The notes beneath the pieces were generated by a model, which searched no databases, was not told the origin of the DNA, and saw nothing but the letters and a program-made list of their open reading frames with translations. The position numbers were made by a program, and so were the translations under genes. 9,860 nucleotides of DNA from the NCBI GenBank assembly GCA_002414205.1, contig DHYQ01000077.1, forward strand, positions 2,097-11,956. The letters are read 5' to 3'. Shown one piece after another: positions 1-6,476 of this stretch. This DNA is from Gallionellaceae bacterium UBA5126 (GTDB taxonomy: Bacteria; Pseudomonadota; Gammaproteobacteria; Burkholderiales; Gallionellaceae). Positions within the stretch are counted from its first letter, which is position 1. Each line of letters begins with the position of its first letter.

Positions 1-1
1 T

Positions 2-781
2 CTAATTTTCAACTTCTACTGCCGGGACAGTTTCCGGCACAATTTCGCGGTAGGCGGCATAGGCAGAGGCAATCACACTGGGCGATAGCAAAATTACCAG
101 CAAGGTACCCAACAAATCGCCCCCCAGTTGCAATACGGTCAGATAAGTGAAGCTCCAAACCAGGCTAAACACAAACAACGGCGGCAGATTGATCCAGAAC
201 GCCATAAAACTGATCCGCAGCGCCGACCATGGTGACAAAGCTTCAAACACCACCAACATCGGCGCGAACTGCATGGCCATGGCAATCACCAGCATGGGAA
301 TTGCCAACACGGCAAACAGTTGCAACATCAAGCTCATACCGTTGTCGCCGAGGATGGCTTGCAATTGCTCCGGGCTGTCACCGGGCTGCCATTGCTCAGC
401 CACGGCACTCAGCGTTTCCCCCCCCAGCGCGACCATCAAAATCGACAGCAGTAGCAGCATCCCAACCAGAAAAACCCCTAGCAACAACAAACGGTTGGTC
501 TGATGGAAAAACCCGGCCCAGAAATACGCCACGGTCAGCGTGCGCCCGCTGCGCAAAGCATGGCAACCAAGCAACCAACCGGCCACGATGACCGGCGTCA
601 GCAACATTGACAACAATCCACCCAAGGCCCCCAAATGCTCCAGCAACCAAAACAAGGCCACATTCATCAAGGATAACCACAGCCAAGTCTGCGGCGACTG
701 GGCAAACAACTCAAAACCTTGGCGTATCCAACGCAAGCCATGCGCCATGCCCAGTTTGCGGATTTGTAGGGTCTTTTGCAA
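2..781 (-). CDS. BPSS1780-family multi-pass inner-membrane protein
   Basis: Predicted 259-residue integral membrane protein of unknown function. Hydrophobic stretches lie at about residues 33-50, 52-75, 97-119, 150-172, 200-217 and 222-243, giving roughly six membrane segments. The N-terminus is short and basic (Q-K-T-L-Q-I-R-K) and the C-terminal tail is acidic, ending in E-V-E-N. The overall pattern, with a W-I-R-Q-G-F motif near residues 18-23 before the first membrane segment, resembles the BPSS1780 family, often found beside thrB in betaproteobacteria; this is recognition from memory, not a search. The start chosen is TTG at 781, because a GGAG Shine-Dalgarno sits 5 nt upstream and it leaves a 12-bp gap after the diguanylate cyclase stop. 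The first in-frame ATG (746-748, residue 12) has no visible ribosome binding site. The gene is complete, with a TAG stop at 2-4, and is probably last in, or continues, the minus-strand transcript. Confidence 0.82.
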   Translation of the reverse strand: MQKTLQIRKLGMAHGLRWIRQGFELFAQSPQTWLWLSLMNVALFWLLEHLGALGGLLSMLLTPVIVAGWLLGCHALRSGRTLTVAYFWAGFFHQTNRLLLLGVFLVGMLLLLSILMVALGGETLSAVAEQWQPGDSPEQLQAILGDNGMSLMLQLFAVLAIPMLVIAMAMQFAPMLVVFEALSPWSALRISFMAFWINLPPLFVFSLVWSFTYLTVLQLGGDLLGTLLVILLSPSVIASAYAAYREIVPETVPAVEVEN

Positions 782-786
782 AATAA

Positions 787-790
787 CTCC
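787..790 (-). promoter_or_regulatory. Shine-Dalgarno GGAG that decides a TTG start
   Basis: On the minus strand GGAG lies 5 nt upstream of the TTG at 781 and begins 4 nt after the TAG stop of the preceding diguanylate cyclase gene. It is the main reason for reading the membrane protein from TTG rather than from the ATG eleven codons later. Confidence 0.6.
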
Positions 791-793
791 AAT

Positions 794-2425
794 CTAAAAG
801 GTGTAAAGACAATTGCGCCCGGCATGTTTGGCCTGGTACAACGCCTGGTCGGCGGCCTGGATCAGGTTATCCATGTCACAACCAGACCAAATTGTCGCCA
901 CGCCAGCGCTGAAAGAACAGGAAAATTCACCTTGCGTCGTGCTGTAACGCATCTGACCAAACTGCTGACGCAGGGTGTCCATAATGGGCAATGCTTGCGG
1001 CAAGGTGGTATCGGGCATGACCACGGCAAACTCTTCCCCGCCATAGCGTCCGACAACATCACTCACGCGCAGGCGTTTACGCAGTAAATGTGCCAACGTG
1101 CGGATCACCCGATCGCCTTGTGGATGACCGTAGCGATCGTTGACTTCCTTGAAATGGTCGATGTCCAGCATCACCAATACCAAAGGCTTACCCTGCCGCA
1201 ACGCGCGTTCCAATTCGGATTCCAACCGCTGCTTGAACGCCAGATGATTCAGCAGGCTGGTCATGCTGTCCTGGCGCACCAGCTTGCTCAGGCTACGGAA
1301 ACGCTCTGCCCGTACCGACACGGCGAACAACAGTTCGGCATCGGAAATCGGTTTGCACAAAAAGTCATCCGCGCCCGCCTGCATGGCCTGTTGCTGACGA
1401 TCCACGCCAGACTCAGTGGTCAAAAATACAATCGGCAAGCTGAAATACTGCGGATCCTGCCGAATCACCCGCGCCACTTCCAGGCCGGAATACTTGGGCA
1501 TGTTCAGATCCATCAACACCAACTCGGATTGGTATTCCGCCAGATACTCCAGCGATTGTTTCGCATCACTCAGACTGACGGCATCCATGCCGGCCATATT
1601 CAGGCTTTGAGCGTAATGCTCCGCCAACACCTCGTCGTCATCCACCACCAAAACACGATAAGGGGCTGTGTCACTACGGTGGGTCATGCGATCCAGATGC
1701 TCATCCAGCGTGGCAATGTCCACGGGCTTGGCCAAATAAGCCACCGCACCCGCCTGCACCGCCGCCAGACGCGACTCCCAATCCCAACGGGCGGAAATCA
1801 TCACACACGGGGTTGCGCCCAAGGCTTGAACCCGTGCCAACAGCTCCACACCGGACAAACGCCCTTCCGGCAACATCACGTCCACAATCAGCGCGGCATG
1901 TCGCAACTGCGGCAAGGCCGCCAACACATCAACCGCACTGTGATATACCCGCACCTCCCAGCCCAACAAGCTCAATTGGGTGGACAAGTCCTGTGCCAGT
2001 GCCACATCATCATCCACCACCCCGATCACATTACCGATGAGCGCCTGAGTGCTGGGCAGCAACAGCGCAGGCAACACCGGCTCCTGCGTTGCAACGTCCT
2101 GCTGTAAAGCCAATTGCCGCAAGCGCACCAACAAATTCTGAATTTCCGTGGGCTTGGGGCAATCCTCTACATGCAAGGCATACTGGGACAACAAATTCTC
2201 CAGCGACTTGGCAATTTCGCTGATACGCCGAAAACCAAAACTACCCGCAGATCCAGCCAATGCGTGTGCCAAATGCAGCAACTCTTCGTGCTCAACCTGC
2301 CACCCGGATTCCTGCGGCAGGCGTTGCCATAATTGCCACAAAATATCCACCCGTTTAGGCAAGCCATCGCCAAAAGACTGGCGCAAAGCATTCAGCCGGG
2401 CAAGTTTTCGTCCTGGATCAGGCAT
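794..2425 (-). CDS. Diguanylate cyclase with HPt-REC-REC-GGDEF architecture
   Basis: A 543-residue cytoplasmic protein that should make cyclic di-GMP from two GTP under phosphorelay control. Domains in order: HPt (about 20-110) with H-A-L-A-G-S-A-G-S-F-G and phospho-accepting His54; receiver 1 (about 133-248) with Asp138-140, Asp182 and Lys233; receiver 2 (about 257-372) with Asp262-264, Asp306 and Lys358; GGDEF domain (about 380-543) with metal-binding D-I-D-H-F (Asp421), active-site GGEEF (462-466) and an R-V-S-D inhibitory I-site (Arg453-Asp456) five residues before it. All key residues are intact, so an active, product-inhibited enzyme is expected. The ATG at 2425 was chosen because it overlaps the end of the response-regulator gene by 8 nt (ATGCCTGA). 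A further in-frame ATG at 2488 would add 21 residues lying entirely inside that gene and unlike a domain start. The Shine-Dalgarno is weak, consistent with translational coupling. It carries the only HPt in this cassette. Confidence 0.93.
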   Translation of the reverse strand: MPDPGRKLARLNALRQSFGDGLPKRVDILWQLWQRLPQESGWQVEHEELLHLAHALAGSAGSFGFRRISEIAKSLENLLSQYALHVEDCPKPTEIQNLLVRLRQLALQQDVATQEPVLPALLLPSTQALIGNVIGVVDDDVALAQDLSTQLSLLGWEVRVYHSAVDVLAALPQLRHAALIVDVMLPEGRLSGVELLARVQALGATPCVMISARWDWESRLAAVQAGAVAYLAKPVDIATLDEHLDRMTHRSDTAPYRVLVVDDDEVLAEHYAQSLNMAGMDAVSLSDAKQSLEYLAEYQSELVLMDLNMPKYSGLEVARVIRQDPQYFSLPIVFLTTESGVDRQQQAMQAGADDFLCKPISDAELLFAVSVRAERFRSLSKLVRQDSMTSLLNHLAFKQRLESELERALRQGKPLVLVMLDIDHFKEVNDRYGHPQGDRVIRTLAHLLRKRLRVSDVVGRYGGEEFAVVMPDTTLPQALPIMDTLRQQFGQMRYSTTQGEFSCSFSAGVATIWSGCDMDNLIQAADQALYQAKHAGRNCLYTF

Positions 2426-2798
2426 GATGTCGTGCCCATAAATCCCGCACTTGTGCGGGCAGCAACATGGGATCAAATGGCTTGGCAATCACACCGATTG
2501 CCCCCATCGCCTTGAACTCATCCACCTCGCTGGGCTGCACCTTGGCCGTGACGAATGCGGCCACCACGTCAGACAATCCCGGCAGCGCACGAATTTGTCG
2601 CAAAGTGCTCGGCCCATCCATCCCCGGCATCATCACATCCAGCAACACCAAATCGGGCGGGTCGGCCTGAATGCTGCGCAGCGCCTCACTCCCAGAAGCA
2701 CACATTCGTACCTGCATATCGGCTTCATCTTCCAGTGCAAACGTCACAATTTCCCGGATATCCGGTTCATCGTCCACATATACGATGCGTAAACTCAT
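2418..2798 (-). CDS. Single-domain CheY-like response regulator
   Basis: A 126-residue stand-alone receiver with no DNA-binding or enzymatic output domain. The acidic pocket is Asp9-Asp10, the phospho-acceptor is Asp54 in L-L-D-V-M-M-P, the switch Thr is Thr84 and the conserved lysine is Lys106 in A-K-P-F. The ATG at 2798 lies one base after the kinase stop codon, with GAGGGG overlapping the last kinase codons as ribosome binding site. The frame stays open much further upstream, but that part is antiparallel-frame noise inside the kinase gene and low in receiver-like residues. Its 3' end overlaps the diguanylate cyclase start by 8 nt. A lone receiver beside a hybrid kinase and an HPt protein could act as a phosphate shuttle, a phosphate sink or a protein-binding effector; the sequence does not tell which. 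Confidence 0.93.
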   Translation of the reverse strand: MSLRIVYVDDEPDIREIVTFALEDEADMQVRMCASGSEALRSIQADPPDLVLLDVMMPGMDGPSTLRQIRALPGLSDVVAAFVTAKVQPSEVDEFKAMGAIGVIAKPFDPMLLPAQVRDLWARHHA

Positions 2799-2799
2799 G

Positions 2800-5070
2800 T
2801 TAGTTCCCCTCTTGTTGCAGCACCTGACGTATCGTCGCCAGCAACTTGTCACGACTGGTATTGGCTTTGACCAAAGCGGCCGCCACTTGCGCCCGGACTT
2901 CAATCCCGATCTCCCGATTGGAGAACATGACCACTGGCAAATGCGTGTCGAGCGATCCCAGCAAACAGGCTCCCACACCATCCGGCAACAACATATCCAG
3001 CAACAATAAATCAAAGGTGCCGGTTTGCAATTTTTCCCGTGCTTCAGCAACGCTGCGGGCGTACACATATTCATGCTGATCTTCGAGCATGGCACGGGTC
3101 ACTTCCACCACATCCGCATCGTCTTCTACGTGCAGGATGCGCGCCCGGATGTGCAGTTTCAACGCCTGTGTCACCGCCTGCTTTAGACGCTCACGATCAA
3201 TCGGCTTTTGCACCCAGTCCACAATGGGTAGTACCTCCGCATGCCAACTCGCCACGGCCACGTTCTGCGCCCGCCCAGAGACCACAATCACCGACATCTC
3301 TCGCGTCGGCGGGTGATTGCGCAACTGCTGTATCAGCGTCAAACCATCCACATCCGGCAAGCCCAGATCCAGCAACAAGGCTTGATAAGGCGCGCGCTGC
3401 AACATGGCAAACGCATCCGCTGCCGTTGCAGCACGATCACTGGCGACGCCATCCTGCGCTAACATTTCCGACAACACCCGCGCCACATCGGCGTTGTCCT
3501 CGCAAATCAACACACGTGGCAAGGCAGCATCCAACGCGTCTGGCGCAGAAATTGTTTGCGGCAACCATAACGGCAGATCGAAGAAGAAAGTCGTGCCTTG
3601 TTGCGTCTGGCTACGATAATCAATCCGCCCCTCATGCAACTCGACGATGGTTTTGACAATGCTCAGCCCCAGCCCGGTACCGCCTTTTTCACGGGTATCT
3701 GAACTATCCGCCTGCGAAAAACGCTGAAAAATCCGGGAACGAAAATGCTCAGGAATGCCCCGACCAAAATCCTGCACCACGACCCGCACCTGCTCTTGCT
3801 GTACCTGTATGCCGATTTGCACTTCGCCGCCTCGCGGTGAATATTTGACCGCATTGGACAGCAGGTTGGCGAACACCTGCAAGATACGATGCTCATCCAC
3901 GCGCACCGGCACTTGCGTCGGCCCCGCCAGCAAGCGCAGACGCACCGCATGTTGCAAGGCATAGCCCTCGTTGGCGACGATCGCCTGGCGCGTCAACGCG
4001 ACCAAGTCCACCACTTTCAATTCCAGCGCCAAATGCCCCGCCGTCAGCTTTTCCAGATCCAGAATATCGTTGATCAGGATGCACAACCGCTCACAATTTC
4101 GGCTGGCCGTCTCCAGAAGCTGCTTGGCCTTGTCCGGCAAGCTGCCGGAAAACTTGCCCAACACCAAGCCTAATGCCCCTCGAATAGAGGTTAATGGTGT
4201 CCGCAGCTCATGACTAACGGTGGAAATAAACTCTTCTTTCATGCGTTCATGCTGCTTGCGCTCGGTAATGTCGCGCACCACGCCAGTGAACATGTCCTGC
4301 CCATCAATCAGCAGGTGATTGACCGCCAGCTCCATCGGAAAAACCGTGCCATCCTTGCGCAGGCCACTCATTTCGCGCCCTACCCCGATGACCCGCGCCT
4401 GACCGGTTGCCAGATAGCGTTGCAGATAATGATCGTGCTCGGAACGATAGGGCTCCGGCATGAGCATACTAATGTTGCCCCCCAGCATCTCTGCGGCGGC
4501 ATAGCCAAAAATCGCTTCGGCCATTGGGTTGCACGCCTGGATGCAACCTTGGGCATCAATGGTAATGATGCCGTCGATCACTGTGTTCAACACAGCTCGC
4601 ACACGCGCTTCCTGCGCCAAACTTTGTACCGCCGCACGCTGTTGCTGTATGGTCTGAAGCATACCATCCGCCACATCCTGCCAAACTGCATGCTCCGCCG
4701 CAGACAAACTGCGTGGCTGGAAATCGAGCAAACTGAGCACTGCGACCGGCTGCCCCGCCAAGAATATGGGCAAGCCTGCATAGAAATGCAGCGCGGGCAG
4801 CGGTAGCTCATGCAACATCAGCGGCTGACCCGTCTCCAGGACGCGGGTCACCAGCGGTGCCAAGCGGTGCGCGGTTGCCTCGTCCACCCCGTCGGCGGCC
4901 AAGGTGCGCACCCCCTCAACACCACGCACACTGAGCATCACCATCGGCAGTGCCAAGGTACGCTTCAACAGCCGTAGCCAACGGGCAAAACTCGCCACCG
5001 CGTTGGCATCCGGGACGTACTGACTTAACCAGGGTTGCAATGAATCCGCCAGACTTTGGGCAAGTTGCAT
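2800..5070 (-). CDS. Hybrid sensor histidine kinase, GAF-PAS-HisKA-HATPase-REC-REC, with FixL-like PAS
   Basis: A 756-residue kinase without membrane segments, hence cytoplasmic. Domains: GAF-like region (about 10-140, with the F-Y-A-G-L-P signature at 96-101); a short coiled helix; PAS (about 155-275); HisKA with S-H-E-L-R-T-P and phospho-accepting His287; HATPase with N box near Asn402-Asn406, D-F-G-R-G-I-P from Asp434 and G-G-T-G-L-G-L-S at 463-470; receiver 1 (about 518-638; Asp525, phospho-site Asp568, Lys622); receiver 2 (about 643-754; Glu649-Asp651, phospho-site Asp692, Lys735). In the PAS domain, His212 and Arg232 align with the haem ligand His200 and the oxygen-switch Arg220 of Bradyrhizobium FixL, so haem binding is plausible. 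In receiver 2 the conserved Lys is followed by Ala rather than the usual Pro. The ATG at 5070 has a GGAGG site 5 nt upstream, 21 bp after thrB. No HPt domain is attached; that is on the diguanylate cyclase two genes on. Confidence 0.93.
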   Translation of the reverse strand: MQLAQSLADSLQPWLSQYVPDANAVASFARWLRLLKRTLALPMVMLSVRGVEGVRTLAADGVDEATAHRLAPLVTRVLETGQPLMLHELPLPALHFYAGLPIFLAGQPVAVLSLLDFQPRSLSAAEHAVWQDVADGMLQTIQQQRAAVQSLAQEARVRAVLNTVIDGIITIDAQGCIQACNPMAEAIFGYAAAEMLGGNISMLMPEPYRSEHDHYLQRYLATGQARVIGVGREMSGLRKDGTVFPMELAVNHLLIDGQDMFTGVVRDITERKQHERMKEEFISTVSHELRTPLTSIRGALGLVLGKFSGSLPDKAKQLLETASRNCERLCILINDILDLEKLTAGHLALELKVVDLVALTRQAIVANEGYALQHAVRLRLLAGPTQVPVRVDEHRILQVFANLLSNAVKYSPRGGEVQIGIQVQQEQVRVVVQDFGRGIPEHFRSRIFQRFSQADSSDTREKGGTGLGLSIVKTIVELHEGRIDYRSQTQQGTTFFFDLPLWLPQTISAPDALDAALPRVLICEDNADVARVLSEMLAQDGVASDRAATAADAFAMLQRAPYQALLLDLGLPDVDGLTLIQQLRNHPPTREMSVIVVSGRAQNVAVASWHAEVLPIVDWVQKPIDRERLKQAVTQALKLHIRARILHVEDDADVVEVTRAMLEDQHEYVYARSVAEAREKLQTGTFDLLLLDMLLPDGVGACLLGSLDTHLPVVMFSNREIGIEVRAQVAAALVKANTSRDKLLATIRQVLQQEGN

Positions 5071-5086
5071 ATCAACCTCCGTTGAT
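5071..5086 (-). promoter_or_regulatory. Shine-Dalgarno of the kinase held in a small hairpin
   Basis: On the minus strand the 16 bases just before the kinase ATG read ATCAAC-GGAG-GTTGAT, a perfect 6-bp inverted repeat with a 4-base loop. The GGAGG ribosome binding site occupies the loop and the first base of the 3' arm, and the arm ends directly at the start codon. The stem is short, so any effect on translation would be modest. It may instead be a chance match. Confidence 0.4.
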
Positions 5087-5091
5087 GATCG

Positions 5092-6036
5092 TCATATCCA
5101 GCCGTTGTAGGGCTCCGCAATGTGCCAACGCAGCACGCGCTCAAAATGCCCAGGGTCGTGAGGATGCACCATCTCGCCCGCGCGGGGCAAGTGAAAGTCG
5201 AACAAACGGGACAACCAGAAGCGCAATGCCGCCAAGCGTAACAGGCGCGGCCAGACGGCGCGCTCTTGCGCGCTCAGTGGACGCACCGCATGGTAAGCGG
5301 ACAAAAAGGCCTGGGTGCGCTGCGGATCGAGCTGGCCCAGCTCACGTTGCAAACACCAGTCGTTGACGGTAATGGCCACGTCATACAGCAACACATCCTG
5401 GCAGGCGAAGTAAAAGTCAATGAAGCCCCCCACCGCATCGCCCACCAGCAGTACGTTGTCACGGAACAAATCGGCATGAATCACGCCACGCGGCAAATCC
5501 AGCGGCAACGCAGCCGCCTGGGTGGCCAGTTCACTTTGCAGCAATGCAGCGCGCTCGGCGTTCAGAAAGGGCAAGACTTGCGGCACGGTTTCGGCACGCC
5601 AGGCCGCACCACGTGGATTGGGCATACGACCCTCATACGACTGTCCCGCCAAGTGCATGCGCGCCAACATCTCGCCCACAGCGGCACATTGCGCCAGATT
5701 GGGGTCCAGCACCGACTGACCACTCAAACGCGTCGCCAAACACGTCGGCTTGCCCTTGAGACTATCCAGCAAGGCACCTTGATGATTGGCCGCCGGCGCG
5801 GGGCAAGGAATCTCGTGCCGCGCCAGATGGGCCATCAGATTGAGGTAAAACGGCAACTCGGTCGCAGTCAACTTTTCAAACAGGGTCAAAACAAAGCGCC
5901 CGCGCGAGGTCGTGACGAAGTAGTTGGTATTTTCAATGCCGGAGGAAATGCCTTTCAGCTCCAGCAAATCACCCAGGGAATAGTGTTGCAACCAGGCGGA
6001 CATCTCCGCCGGGGAAACGGTGGTAAAAACAGCCAT
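5092..6036 (-). CDS. thrB: Homoserine kinase (ThrB, aminoglycoside-phosphotransferase fold)
   Basis: A 314-residue cytoplasmic enzyme that phosphorylates homoserine with ATP to O-phosphohomoserine, the penultimate step of threonine synthesis. It is of the APH/fructosamine-kinase-like type found in pseudomonads and betaproteobacteria, not the GHMP-kinase ThrB of E. coli. The nucleotide loop is S-S-G-I-E-N-T-N-Y-F (31-40). The catalytic loop is H-A-D-L-F-R-D-N, with His187, Asp189 and Asn194, and the metal-binding Asp207 is in G-F-I-D-F. Length and the M-A-V-F-T-x-V N-terminus are typical of the family. The ATG at 6036 has only a poor Shine-Dalgarno and follows the DUF2782 gene by 9 bp, suggesting coupled translation. 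An in-frame ATG at 6003 has GGCGGAG directly against it, too close to work well, and would delete conserved N-terminal residues. The gene is followed 21 bp on by the sensor kinase. Confidence 0.95.
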   Translation of the reverse strand: MAVFTTVSPAEMSAWLQHYSLGDLLELKGISSGIENTNYFVTTSRGRFVLTLFEKLTATELPFYLNLMAHLARHEIPCPAPAANHQGALLDSLKGKPTCLATRLSGQSVLDPNLAQCAAVGEMLARMHLAGQSYEGRMPNPRGAAWRAETVPQVLPFLNAERAALLQSELATQAAALPLDLPRGVIHADLFRDNVLLVGDAVGGFIDFYFACQDVLLYDVAITVNDWCLQRELGQLDPQRTQAFLSAYHAVRPLSAQERAVWPRLLRLAALRFWLSRLFDFHLPRAGEMVHPHDPGHFERVLRWHIAEPYNGWI

Positions 6037-6045
6037 GATGTTCGA

Positions 6046-6411
6046 TTAGAAGCGGTGTATCACCCATTGTGGCGGACGAAAGCCGGTATCCAGGCTTTCC
6101 TGACGAACGAATTTGCCATCCCCGCGATCGTCAATCAAATAATACGGTGGCGCATTTTTCGGGGTAATTTTAATCATGTACAAACGGCCCGCCATACGGT
6201 ATTCCTCGACCGTCCGTTCAGCTTGGGTGCTGATGGTGACGGCGGGTTCATCGGTGTCCACCGGGGCGACGGGCGCGACCGGGGCGGTATCGGGCACGGC
6301 GGATGCCGGTGCCATGGGAGGTGGGGGAGGCGCGGCAGGCAACTTCGGCGCGTCTTCCGCCAGCGCGGTCAGAGACAAGCTGCTCAGCAGCAAAACGACA
6401 GGCAGGCGCAT
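6046..6411 (-). CDS. Small exported DUF2782 domain protein
   Basis: A 121-residue protein of unknown function. Residues 1-18 form a signal peptide (basic Arg2, hydrophobic core, T-A-L-A cleavage site). Residues 19-55 are a Pro/Ala-rich linker with repeated A-P-V motifs. Residues 65-121 form the conserved C-terminal domain, with E-E-Y-R-M-A-G-R-L-Y-M-I-K, a Y-Y-L-I-D-D-R-G-D-G-K-F motif and terminal P-P-Q-W-V-I. This matches the DUF2782 family, which is commonly found beside thrB and polA in beta- and gammaproteobacteria. The start at 6411 was chosen because it gives a clean signal peptide. The frame extends 25 codons further to an ATG at 6486, but that would overlap panB and bury the signal sequence. 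The Shine-Dalgarno is weak (AGAAAG). The gene lies 65 bp after panB and 9 bp before thrB. A periplasmic location is inferred. Confidence 0.85.
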   Translation of the reverse strand: MRLPVVLLLSSLSLTALAEDAPKLPAAPPPPPMAPASAVPDTAPVAPVAPVDTDEPAVTISTQAERTVEEYRMAGRLYMIKITPKNAPPYYLIDDRGDGKFVRQESLDTGFRPPQWVIHRF

Positions 6412-6451
6412 GACAATCTTTCTGAAATGGAACGGGGACGGCATTTTAGCG

Positions 6452-6463
6452 TATGGCGCCATA
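6452..6463. other. 12-bp perfect palindrome between panB and the DUF2782 gene
   Basis: TATGGCGCCATA reads the same on both strands and lies in the 65-bp spacer (6412-6476). A TAAAAT element about 3 bp downstream of it on the minus strand could be a -10 box for the DUF2782-thrB transcript, but no convincing -35 is seen. A palindrome of this length is expected by chance about twice in a window this size, so an operator role is speculative. Confidence 0.2.
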
Positions 6464-6476
6464 ATCTGCGCGCCGC

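Noticed and set aside
1088..2107. Long plus-strand open frame (339 codons) opposite the diguanylate cyclase gene
   Set aside because: It is antisense to clear HPt, receiver and GGDEF domains, its product is rich in Gln and His with no domain, and it follows from the codon bias of the real gene.
2426..2488. N-terminal extension of the diguanylate cyclase to an upstream ATG
   Set aside because: The extra 21 residues are Cys/His/Pro-rich and lie entirely within the receiver gene; the ATG overlapping the receiver stop is a typical operon start.
2799..3095. N-terminal extension of the response regulator into the kinase gene
   Set aside because: The added 99 residues are Trp/Cys/Arg-rich and out of frame with the kinase; the receiver fold begins at the ATG at 2798, which has a good ribosome site.
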